Positions 1-9,680 of a DNA stretch of 64,000 nucleotides are shown here, piece after piece. The position numbers were made by a program, and so were the translations under genes. The stretch's first letter is position 1; each line of letters opens with the position of its first letter. Where the stretch lies: positions 21,171,009 through 21,235,008 of the forward strand of contig CM040100.1 in assembly GCA_022496805.1 (NCBI GenBank), in the 5' to 3' direction. Source of the stretch: Pohlia nutans (taxonomy: Eukaryota > Streptophyta > Bryopsida > Bryales > Mniaceae). Under the pieces are notes generated by a model that saw nothing but the letters and a program-made list of their open reading frames with translations, did no database searches and had not been told where the DNA came from.

Positions 1-1388
1 ACCTACCTTTAGCAACTATAACAGCTGCAATGCGCTTAAGCATGCTTTTATACAAGTTCTTACACTCACTGGGAGTAATTGAAGCCTAACAATCCTCAAC
101 ACGCTCCCACAATTCTAACATTCCTTTGGGAGGTCTCTCATATTGGTTGAGTCGACGTTTTAAAGTTGCCCACAAATGTTCGATCGGATTCAAGTCTGGA
201 GATTGCGCCGGCCACTTCAAAAGAGTGAATTCTTGCGAATTCAGCCAACGGCGCACACTCTTGGATGTATGCTTTGGGTCATTATCCTGTTGAAAAATCA
301 AATTGGCAGGATCTAGATTGTATGTATGCAGTGTATGAACCAGTTCTCGCTCTAAAATTTCTCTATACATGTACTGATCCATTCTTCCCTCAATCCTACA
401 CATCATACCAAGGCCACTCGGAGTCATGCAACCCCACATCATCACTCCCCCACCTCCAAAGTTGACAGTTTGTTGCACCATTCCAGCACTTCTACTCTGT
501 CCATCACGAAACCAACACCAACTGCGACCATCAGAGTAAAATCGGTTGATTTTTGTTTCATCAGAAAATACTACACAATCCCAATCATCATCAGTCCAAT
601 GGCAATGACGTCTAGCAAATTCTAATTGTCCTTTAATTTGAAGAAGTGTGAGCTTTGGTTTCTTTTGCTTCACTTCACATTTCAAACCTGCTTTTCGTAA
701 CATTCTCCTCACAGTACTATCACTCATACCAACATGAAGCTCCTCTCAAGTAATTTCCAACTTTGTGTGCAGTTTCTAAGCCACCTATAGTGATTTCTCT
801 CACACAAGCCCTGCGATCAGCTGCACTGTACACCTATGGCCTGCCACCAAAACTGCGATTCACATCACTCAACTCACTCAAATGTTGCTTACGAAATTGT
901 GCAACCCAACTTTGGGATACTTGTAAGTCTCTAGCAACATTTCTAGTACTTTCACCCCTCCTCAACTTTTCTAAAGTAGCTTCTTCTATCTGCTTTCTAT
1001 CAACAACAGAGAGAGACCTTAATGAAACCATTTTGCTCAATTTGCATACATGATGTGCACTGAATAGGGACACAATTATAAATGTGAAGGCCAAGAACAT
1101 GCCCATCCAAAAAAATAGACCCAGAAAACCACTTGTGCATGTCAAATTTGTAGCATTCACCGCGTAATCCAAGTGTGAGCATAACTGAGTTTTAGAGCTA
1201 ATTTACTTTGATCTATATCTTTCTCAAATCATTTTGCATTGCTGGACTTGTAATTTGGTAGCCACATCATTTACTTGAATGTATACTTGTGCCGTCAACT
1301 GATTTGGCATTAAATGCAGTAAATTATAAAATATGAATGGCTAAAGGTAGACTAAGCTATTTCGTACTCAGTTTTGACAGTCACTGTA
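1..1388 (-). mobile_element. Tc1-like DNA transposon, right-hand part
   Basis: The window opens inside a Tc1/mariner-superfamily element. The 11-mer CTACCTTTAGC at 3-13 has its reverse complement at 1340-1350, which places the visible left end inside the left terminal repeat. The right end runs to the TA at 1387-1388 and, read inward, starts TACAGTGACTGTC, a typical Tc1-type tip. The outer left tip lies beyond the window. The transposase between the repeats is on the minus strand. Superfamily assignment is sure; activity is unlikely because the gene is frameshifted. Confidence 0.85.
86..1032 (-). pseudogene. Tc1-like DD34E transposase, frameshifted
   Basis: A transposase would cut and paste the element at TA sites. 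The C-terminal part (86-727) shows FSDETK with the first Asp, QQDNDPKHTS with the second, and SPDLNPIEHLWA with the Glu. Exactly 34 residues separate the second Asp from the Glu, which is the Tc1-type DD34E signature. The N-terminal helix-turn-helix part begins at Met 1032 (MVSLRSLSVVDRK) and includes a VARDLQVSQSWV helix. The frame is broken twice, near 834 and near 745; the segment between (SAADRRACVREITIGGLE) is read in a third frame. Product non-functional as it stands. Confidence 0.85.
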
Positions 1389-1554
1389 TGTTCACAAAAG
1401 CATATGACTACAACTGAACACTGCAACCTTCACTTACAGTAATTTCATATTGCAGTTGTCACTTTAGAGTAATTTTGTACCCTTGAACTTGACGATGCAA
1501 TTAGTTTTTCTGTTATTAATTACATTTTCGAAATTTTGGTTTGCAAAGTTTGGG

Positions 1555-1834
1555 TACCGTACCAAGAAGGCAGGGTCGGCAGAAAATAGTTCCCCAAAAA
1601 AATGCCGAAAAAATATATAAATTTATCAAGTATTTTGTCGAAATCAACAAAAATGAAGTCAACAAAAATTCTAGACAAAAAACGAAGGAAAACGGGTAGC
1701 CGCTAGTAAAATTCAATGTTAGTTATTAATAGCCAAATTTTTAATAATTATTTTTGAAAGTGCCGACTCCTACTTTTCAAACTTTAATTAATTATTCGAC
1801 ATGAAAGTGCCGACCCTGCCTTCCTACTACGGTA
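1555..1834. mobile_element. 280-bp MITE with 27-bp terminal inverted repeats
   Basis: Positions 1555-1581 and 1808-1834 are inverted repeats matching at 24 of 27 bases; the shared inner core is GAAGGCAGGGTCGGCA. Both tips begin and end with TA, so a TA target duplication (Tc1/mariner or Stowaway type) is the simplest reading. The inside is AT-rich with no convincing gene. Confidence 0.75.
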
Positions 1835-2006
1835 TATGATATCATTATTAATAGTGTAAACTTTGCGACTTTTTTGGGCTGTTGGCCTATCAACTTTGTG
1901 AGAAGTGCAAGTGTTGATATTTCTTACATGTTTGTGCGATTCAATTATAAATATTCATCACCAATATAATATTAATAATTACTACCTTTGTCTCACTAAA
2001 ACATCA

Positions 2007-2073
2007 TGTCCTACTGAAACACCATGCTTTCTTTTGTGAATTACAAAAGAAAGCGTGGTGTTTTAGTGGGACA
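2007..2073. repeat. 67-bp hairpin, 31-bp arms and 5-nt loop
   Basis: Left arm 2007-2037 and right arm 2043-2073 pair at 28 of 31 positions across a GAATT loop. A partial extra copy of the arm start (TGTCTCACTAAAACATCA) lies just before it, from about 1990. It could be a tiny foldback transposon or a young small-RNA hairpin. Confidence 0.7.
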
Positions 2074-2217
2074 GAATAGTATACAAAACAATGAAAAAAA
2101 ACAAACACTTCATCATAAATGGAATTTATTACCTATAAGTGAAATTTGATTGAGATTGCATAAAAACACAAATTTACTTGTGCTTCACAAAATATAGGTG
2201 TTGTGAAGGGATATTAA

Positions 2218-2514
2218 CCCCTAATTGCCACAACAAATTAGAATATTACATTTCAACTCGTCACAACAAATTTCCACAGATTGTCAATGTCTTATTCGAA
2301 ATTATATTACAAAAGAATTTTGAATTTTAAGTTTCAAATTTTATTCAAAAATATTGGTGACAGCAATCGCAAACCTAAGTGTATGTATAGAATCTAGAAA
2401 TCATTATGTACAACTTTTATACATACATCTAGTTCAAAATATCCCTCTTACTTGCATTTTATATTACATCTTTGCAAAACTGCCCAATTTGAACAAGGTG
2501 AACACATTTAGGGG
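2218..2514. mobile_element. piggyBac-type MITE, TTAA-flanked
   Basis: TTAA at 2214-2217 and 2515-2518 flank ends CCCCTAATTG and CATTTAGGGG. The reverse complement of its interior resembles the element at 51626-52184 over more than 150 bases (for example GGGCAGTTTTGCAAAGATG), so they belong to one family. Its right TTAA is shared with the next element. Confidence 0.7.
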
Positions 2515-2518
2515 TTAA

Positions 2519-2706
2519 AATGACAAATTCAATTGATCATGTTATGAAAAATACAATTAAGATGTAACTGAATTTTATACCACTAGAATCACTAAAATGC
2601 ATATGTTGATAAAAAACAAACAAATTTAAACAAAAGAAACACCACATAGAGCCTACTAAAAACTGCTTAAAAAAGTATGAGGACCAATTTGATGCCCAAT
2701 TTAGGG
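2519..2706. mobile_element. Truncated TTAA-type MITE
   Basis: It starts directly after the shared TTAA at 2515-2518 with ATGACAAATTCAATTGATCA and ends in TTAGGG before TTAA at 2707-2710. The body matches the elements at 36787-37019 and 43189-43383, but the CCCCTAAAGGACC left tip is missing. Confidence 0.6.
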
Positions 2707-3259
2707 TTAAACTCTCATTTTCACCAGGAAAACTGTAGCAAATCTCTACTCTTTTCTCCACCACGGGACCACCAACTAACCTAATCACGGTAACACAGAA
2801 AATTGCCGCCAATTCTGCGATGGAAAGTCAAGGAGCCAAGAAAACCGAAGCCAGTACCTCACATTTATTACAACAATAAATTACAAAGGAAAAGTTCCAC
2901 AGGGAAGCCTGTGACGATTGTAAAGCTCTAAAACCAACCGACATCAGTCACTTCTCCCGGAACAACAAAAATTCACAGGAGTTCAGAGTAACTGTCTGCT
3001 GGACCAGAAAATAACCAAATCGCAATGACGAGGAAAACTCTTAGCAGCGGTCACCGCCAAAAACATGACGCAAGAATCCAACCAGCGCCTGAAATTTACA
3101 ACCATACATTACAAAGGAAAATTTACAAAAGGAAGCTCGAGGCAATAGCAAAGCTCTAAAACCAAAAGACGTCAAATCGCTTCTCCCGAAACAAAAAAAA
3201 TAAAAATTCACCAATAACTTAGCGCACTATATATACAATTGATCACACAAACTGCAATC

Positions 3260-3472
3260 CTAAACGAGGTCGAAATCGTCGAAGTCGTCTTCGAAGGCGT
3301 CGAAGAAATCGGCGTCCATGGGCTTGTGATCCAGAAGGTGAGTAGAGTCCGTGAGCCGGTCCAGAGAATCGCCGTCCATGTCCACCTCCATCGCTGAATG
3401 AAGCACCAGATCCTCCACCGCGACCTCCTGCCCGTAGACTGCCAGGGGCTTCATCATGCCCCCGCCGCTCAT
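3260..3472 (-). CDS. COP9 signalosome subunit 9 (CSNAP/COPS9)-like acidic peptide
   Basis: A 70-residue protein starting MSGGGMMKPLAV. Its C-terminus (DADFFDAFEDDFDDFD) matches the conserved ADFFxxFEDxFDD tail of animal CSNAP/COPS9, the small ninth subunit of the COP9 signalosome, which removes NEDD8 from cullin ligases. The short length and the KP near the start also fit. The acidic tail is what docks CSNAP into the complex. The start ATG lies four bases after a good 3' splice site (TTTTTCCTCAG at about 3486-3476 on the minus strand), and a GTACGT donor lies near 3632, so a 5'-leader intron is likely. The exon upstream would carry a very short uORF. Family call rests on recalled similarity, so moderately high confidence. 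Confidence 0.72.
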   Translation of the reverse strand: MSGGGMMKPLAVYGQEVAVEDLVLHSAMEVDMDGDSLDRLTDSTHLLDHKPMDADFFDAFEDDFDDFDLV

Positions 3473-3652
3473 CGCCCTGAGGAAAAACTGACAAGTACCA
3501 AAACTGTATCTGCGGGAGCTTGAATTTGGGAAACGCTGCGAGTGGAATTGTGGACAACGATCCTAAACACCATTGCTCATGAATTAGGGTTTCGAAACAA
3601 CCAAGGCTCGCGAGGCTGCTGCTGGCGATACGTACGGGCACCCATGGCCGAC

Positions 3653-5239
3653 CCTCGTCCCTAACTCCCATGCACGGGAGGGAGGGCGCCTGCCTGCCCG
3701 GCGGGCGGGGCAGGGTGGGCAGCCCGGCGCTGCCCGGACGGGAGGGAGGGCCGGGGCCGGTTACAGGAGGCGGGGCCGGCGTTGGGCGGGGCCGGCAGCC
3801 ACGGGGAAACTTCACAGCAGCGAGGCCATCAGGGGACCAGGCAGCAGCAGCCAGGGCGTGCCATCCTGTTCTGGATGAAGTGGGGTTGAGGGACGAGGGG
3901 GGTCCAGGGCAGAGCGTGCCATTCACTTTCCCAACAAGTGGATGGGGTTTAGGGTGAGCTCACTTCCCCAACAAGTTTTTAAGGTGTTAGTAAACTTTGC
4001 GTTTAAATTTTTATAGTGTTAGTTTGTTAGGGTAATAGATTTTTAAAGTGTTAGTTAGTTAGGTAGGGTTTTAGTTGGTTTATAGTACATTAATTTCTTA
4101 GTATTTTTGTTTCTTTTGTGCATTGGTTGATGAGGTGGGTGTTTGGTGTTGATAAAAGGTCTAAGTTTTCTGTATTAAGGTTGTTGTGAATGGCAAAGGA
4201 GGTTTAGGGTTTACAGAGTTGTTAAGGGTTGAGGGTATTATAAGATTGTAGGTTTGTTGGAGTGCAAAGAATTTCCAAGTTTGTATGTTAGTTGTGGAGA
4301 GCAAAGAACATAACAAATTTGCTTGTTTGTTTAGGGTTTGTACGAGATTCATAAACTTCAACCAGTATGGCCCCCAAGCGGAAGAGGACTGAGTATGAAA
4401 AAGAGAGGAGAAGGGAGGATGCTGCCAAGGAGAACGAGAAAAATGCCCGTGATCGGGCATTCAAGCGAATCGATCGAAGCCTTCCAAATGAATTTGAGAA
4501 GGAGAAGAGTAAGATTGGTCCTCCTCATCCTTTGCCGGCGCTTGTCACTAAGAACACGTTAGTTCTAGCACAACGTGCCAGATTTTTGGACTCTTTAAAA
4601 CACTTGAGGGTTTCCGATTTGGAGACCCTTGTCCATATGCTTGCTAATTTTCACCATCCTTTTGTTAAAACAATTACGGATGCTTTGGAGCAATATGAGG
4701 GGTCTCTTTCACCATCAACCGTTTCAAGAACTTGTTTCGCCGCTCGATGGAATTTTTTAGGTATCATTCTATCCATTTTTATTTATAAATTTTTCCTTTC
4801 TGAGTTTGTTTTATAATCCCTATTTCACTAGTGTTGGTATAATGAACCATATTTGTGTTCATGTTGATAGTTATATTTAATTATGTTCTAAAACATATAT
4901 TTGGTGTATTTAATCCATATTGCAGAACATACGTGGGTAGAGACAAAAAAAAGTAGGGCGGAAGACCTTTGTTGCTTGTTGCTTGCAAATGAGTTTGATT
5001 ATGCCGCACTCTTATGGGATCAAGAAGAAGAATGGAAAAAAGAATGCATTGCAAACAAACAAGATCTTTGGAAGTTGCAGCACGCCATGCGATTTATCAA
5101 GGAAGAACCTAAAGAAGAGAATCCAACCACAATTGTTTCTGAAGCCGGTCCATGTAGGGGAAGGGGACGAGGTAGAGGAAATAGTCCCGACGGGCAGGCA
5201 GGCGCAGTCCCTGCTCCTGTTTGGGAGTTAGGGACGAGG
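3653..5239. mobile_element. Mutator-like element candidate (about 53-bp TIRs, 9-bp TSD)
   Basis: Left end 3653-3705 and right end 5186-5239 are inverted copies. The outer 17 bases (CCTCGTCCCTAACTCCC) are identical and an inner 19-bp block matches at 18 positions, separated by 17-18 variable bases. Flanking nonamers are ATGGCCGAC (3644-3652) and ATGACCGAC (5240-5248), a one-mismatch 9-bp direct repeat as Mutator-like elements make. The left end is GC-rich and lies in the presumed leader of the CSNAP-like gene. No MULE transposase is inside; the cargo is the two-exon gene at 4367-5278. Confidence 0.5.
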
Positions 5240-5278
5240 ATGACCGACGCTGTAGCGCCTAATTCCAACGAAATCTAG
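4367..5278 (+). CDS. Unidentified charged two-exon protein inside the MULE-like element
   Basis: Exon 1 4367-4760 and exon 2 4926-5278 join in frame (phase 1) across a 165-bp GT-AG intron, giving 248 aa. The N-terminus is strongly basic and charged (MAPKRKRTEYEKERR), the middle is helical and leucine-rich, and the second half has acidic/lysine stretches (WDQEEEWKKE, IKEEPKEE). A GRGRGRGN arginine-glycine patch precedes the end. I do not recognise the family. The last 13 codons run past the element's right terminus at 5239, so either the stop is supplied by flanking DNA or the element boundary is misjudged. A nucleic-acid-binding role is only a guess from composition. Confidence 0.5.
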
Positions 5279-5558
5279 GAAATGGAAAATGTACGCAGGA
5301 GGTACATAGTGCTGGTTGCGTTTGCAGGTTCAGGTTCACCGGTGTGGATAATCGGGGAGGTTCGGGACGGTACCGGTGGCCTTTTTCTTCACGAAGGCTA
5401 CTTACAGTATGGTTGATAGTGTGTAAGTGCTGGTATTGTAGCCATGAATTCAAGGTGCGGATTTAGATTTGGATAGACTGTGTTTTCTTAGTTGCTTCGA
5501 TTGTTAAAAATACATGCAGTTTGAAACTATACGCAATCAACTAGGTGCTTGAACGGCC

Positions 5559-8500
5559 ATGTTGGACAGCGTGAGAATGGAGTTTTCTACGTACCTCAAC
5601 CATCGCTATGGCTATGGCCAGAGTTCCGGTTCGGTAGATGCGGTTTTAGGCTACGGCGCTGAAATGATGTGTGACCATCGGGATGAAGACCTGGTAGGAT
5701 TAAGGATGGCTTTAGCAGAATCCGACGAGAACATCTGCGACAACTACGATGATATAGCTGACAATTTTGCAGCTGAAGGTATAATATAGGCATGAGATCA
5801 TTTGAGAAGTGCAGTTGTTCGTGGAAGTAGGATTAGAACGCCTCATGAATATAATACTTGCAACGGCGTGCGAAACAGAGATATTATGTGTGCTTGGATG
5901 CGTCTAAGCTGACTCTACGCGTGGATTTTTGTTTTCCAAAATACTTAAACATATCGCCTACTAGAATTTGGCACCATAGGTAATTGCTAATGTTTGTTAC
6001 AGATTCCCTTTATAACAAGGTTGATTGAAATAAGGCGACACATATGCGCAGTAGGAAGTTTAATTGCATATGTGTAATCCTCTAGGTTTGTGGAGGAGCA
6101 CAGTCTGAGCCCGAACTCGTCAATTCGAGCGATAGTGAAGAACACTTGTATATGATGCCTGTGCAGTGCATTCCGTAACCTTGTATGTTCGACAAGTATA
6201 GAATATTTAGAAATGACATGAACCCTCTGTAATTGTTGAAGAAAACTAGGTGACGGCAGACCTGATATATGCCGTCTCGTTGAGGTTCAGGTTTAAATGA
6301 GCATACGAAGCCTAGGAGGAGAGGAGGCCGTCGGCACAGAAGTCATTTTATGAAGAAACCTATGGCTCTGACGGAAGTAGTATTGGAGCTGTTAGACAGC
6401 GAAAGGCGTGAAAATGCACTGCGGTGCTTAAGTGGACACCTGATCGAGGTTAGATCACGTTTCGTGTAAATTCGAGTCAATTTTTATGAATTTTTGGAAG
6501 GAGTTATTGATCTGGATGTCCTCTTGAATTTCTATCCACGCTTATGCAGAGCGTCTCGTTTCCAGGTGTTGATCATCTTGAATGCGCCGCTAACATTTAC
6601 CAAAGAATGAAGAAAAGCTAATTTTAATCATCAGTTCCTTAAGGTCGATATTCTGCCGCAGTTGATCTTCTGACTAAGATTTCAAAGAATTGCTCCAAGT
6701 TTGCCATCGCAGCTCCTCACTTCCGTAGATGAGTAACAGTGGCAAAATCTGATTGAAAATGTCGTTAAATCCAGATTATTATAGCCATTGATCTCTTCAT
6801 GAGTGCAATTTGATCTTCTTTTTTTCAGCGGAGAGAAACGGACGATCGCTTCTACCGCACGGCAGCTTATCAGCTCTACTTCTCGTGCAGCACGCTTGCA
6901 GTTCTCATCCAGGTGTGCAGAATCCTCTTTGCAGCGAAGGCAAGGAAAATCAGGCATTGCTTGATAGCAAGTTAGTATCGCCGAGTTTTGAACTCGAGTT
7001 TGTGTGTCAATTTGGTTATCTCGTGGTTGCACCCCGTGGATAAACCTTATCCTATGTTTTTTTCCATAATTTATCTCGTATTATATACTTCAGAATAAAA
7101 TCAGACCTTAATGAATAGGCACTTAGTGCAACTGATTTAGTCGGACATGGAAATGATTTTTGAGAACAGGCTTTCAGATCATGTGTATATACGACAATAT
7201 CACATTGCAGAACTTATTCCAATATTGACCCTACTTTGCTCCATGTACAACGGATGACAAAGCATATTGCTTACAGTGATTGGTACAATAACCTAATAAC
7301 AGAGAAATTCACATACTGCGGGATGCAGGAAGTAATCTCAGTCTATGAGAGGATCTATGCGGGCGACCTTAACGTCAGAGGATCTAAACGCCTCGCGAAC
7401 GTCTTAACATGTTTTCAGGTGACACCAGAGGCCGTCCTCTGGCCATCTTTACTCCTGCATTGATTTGGTCATGCCATGTTGGTTGCCGTGTTGGTTTTGC
7501 CGCCTGGAATAGGATTTAGATATACTTTCAAATTTAACCTATTATTAAAATGCATGTAATGGTATGGTATATGTACATGTATTTCCACCTAATTTTTACC
7601 ATATTTACTCATCCGATTTAATTCGAGGAAATCCAAAATGAATTGTTCATACCTTTCTACACCTCTGAAGCATTCGTGCGTTGAGTTGACCAAGTACAGA
7701 GTATAGCTTCTAGCGACGAGACACGCATCCCATTTGTGCGAGGTAGATTTTAAACCACTGTCAGAAGGGACATATGAAAGAGTCACGTACATTCTTACGA
7801 ATGCAGTTGTGAACTTTCAAAGAATTGGTTCTTCTTACGTTGTTTAAGATCTGACGGGAGCGGGGTGTAAAAACCTCTGGTGTTTCTCGGTAGCCCTCTA
7901 TCGCTGCTGCTAGTGTGAATTTAGTAAATCTTCGGACTCTGTGGATTTCAATTCACTGATAATTCCACTATTGCTGTTCATCCTCTGTAACTTACAGCAA
8001 AAATTCCAAATCTCCTTCAACCATTTATCCTCTCGACTTTTACAGAGAAGGTGTACGAGAATATCAGAGCAATATCGTTGTCCGTCATCGACCTTACTTG
8101 CAAGGTGCCGCTTACGTCATTGATTTTCTGCTCATCTATTCCAATCCATCATGAAAAGGCTGATTCAAAATATTTGCAAACATTTGATGATGCAGGACTG
8201 CAAACAAGAAGTCATACAATGGGCTCTCGAAGCCGACGTTGTTCAAGCCTGCCTTTACTCCATCGAGATTGGGAGCAGACTCTCTAAACTGGTTAATTTA
8301 TCTCAATCAATCTCTCTTGGTTGACCCTACATTTGTATGGTTGCAATTTGTCCGCCTAAATTGCTGAGTGAGTGACCACAATCTGCAGATTGCAATGTCC
8401 ATTCTGGAGTCGATTCTCCATGATCAATATGCGCTTGGAGATATTTGCAGACCGAATTGCAATCTCGTTATGGATATCATAAAGATGCTCTCGAATCTGG

Positions 8501-9680
8501 TGAGTATTTAGATAATTAATTTCACGAAGATGTCTAGAGCTTCATGTTGATGCATGAAAACGAAAAAGTTAGTTTGATAATTCTCTCAAACTTGTGGTCC
8601 TTTCTCCACTCGGTAAGGGAGCACAGACTTATCCCACGTTTTCTGGTCTTGGTGGTGGACCTAATGTTGGCTGTCAATCAAGGCCGCTATATTGGGAGTG
8701 GTTCAAGATTTCTCGCGTCGCCTTATATTTCAGGTCGTCCGATGTTTCACTCTTCTGTGCCAGCACTCAAGGTATGTAACGAGCTGCTATCGAGATCTGC
8801 TCTTCAATCATTCTTTAATAACACGACTCTCACACAAGGAACCCTGACCATATTACCAGGCAGTAATGGGTACAAGAATGATGGTAAATTCTTGGTAACC
8901 ATGCACTTGCTAAATTGAACAACCACTTGCAAGACTTGCTATAAATTAAGAGCAGTTTGGCAGTAATGTTTACTTCCCAGTGAATTGGACAAGGTCTGGA
9001 CAAGGTTCCCTTTGTCAGCAAGTGCTAAGGTTACTATTTTCCGAGCTGTTTTCTTTTCCCTTGCAGAGCTTTGGAGCTTGTGAAAGACAACTTTCCTGAG
9101 CAACTGCTGGACCATACCTTTCATGAACTCAAGAAGGTGGCCACAATATTTCTTGCATACAGTGGAATTCGAGAATGAAGCTGGATGCTCTGTAGATGGA
9201 AAGCTATTGATTTCTTCAAGGTGCCCTCGTTTTTGACCGTAGGGTTCAGGAATGTGACCCAAACGATAGTCTTCTAGGAGATGGTTGTAATCGAGGACCC
9301 CATAGTCTTGCTGACCTGACAATTAATGTCCAATGTCGACTTCGTTCATGCAGGTTTATCCACTATTCAGAACTCTGCTGCATCAACTGCTGCTCTGCAT
9401 TGGGAAAATCGACACGTACATACCTCAAGCTTCACCTTCAGACTCTGAAACCCTGACCACTCCATCCCAGGCCTATGGCAAGGAAAATGCAAATTCGGAA
9501 AGCAGCCGAAATAAGCGGAGTACCCGGACCCCACTGTCATCCTCCAATAACAAGATGTCCCCTCGGACGCCAAGATCACAGAAGCAGGTGGATTCAAGTC
9601 CTCTACGGCCCCTGGATTTAAATAAGGAAGGCTGGCACGGCTTGCAATTGCCCGATGCTTTTCACTATGTCCAGCCCTAA
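5559..9680 (+). CDS. CNOT9/Rcd1-like armadillo protein, divergent paralogue with N- and C-terminal extensions
   Basis: Thirteen exons join in consistent phase: 5559-5778, 6003-6019, 6086-6174, 6340-6448, 6829-6912, 7329-7418, 7700-7742, 7998-8104, 8196-8291, 8389-8499, 8683-8771, 9067-9136, 9354-9680. They give 483 aa. Residues about 115-392 follow CNOT9 (Rcd1/CAF40), the armadillo subunit of the CCR4-NOT mRNA deadenylase: SERRENAL, FSCSTLAVLIQEVIS, SKRLANVLTCFQ, ENIRAISLSVI, KQEVIQWAL, IGSRLSKL, RRLIFQVVRCF and a FRTLLHQLLL end. Canonical CNOT9 is about 300 aa and far more conserved. Here there is an acidic N-terminal addition of about 110 aa and a tail of about 90 aa that is basic and Ser/Thr-Pro-rich (T434, S444, T447, S457 before Pro) with a KEN triplet at 418-420. 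No in-frame stop was met. It may be an RNA-decay adaptor with altered regulation. Confidence 0.78.

Noticed and set aside
3243..3926. A 227-codon minus-strand ORF across the GC-rich block
   Set aside because: It is Pro/Arg-rich from GC bias, overlaps the CSNAP-like frame and crosses its presumed leader intron; no domain.
3670..3957. A plus-strand Gly/Arg-rich ORF
   Set aside because: Composition artefact of the GC-rich element end.
3949..4235. Scattered TTTAGGG/TTAGGG words suggesting interstitial telomere repeats
   Set aside because: Isolated words only, not a tandem array. The many TTAACCC words elsewhere are MITE tips next to TTAA.
7920..7990. Exon of the CNOT9 paralogue reading SLIIPLLLFIL
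   Set aside because: It resembles the HIPLYLYPFL motif, but joining it creates a TAG at the next junction. The frame starting at 7998 (IPNLLQPFILSTFTEKV) fits both phases and the alignment better.
8939..9322. A 127-codon minus-strand ORF in the CNOT9-like gene
   Set aside because: It overlies exon 12 and its introns; no domain.
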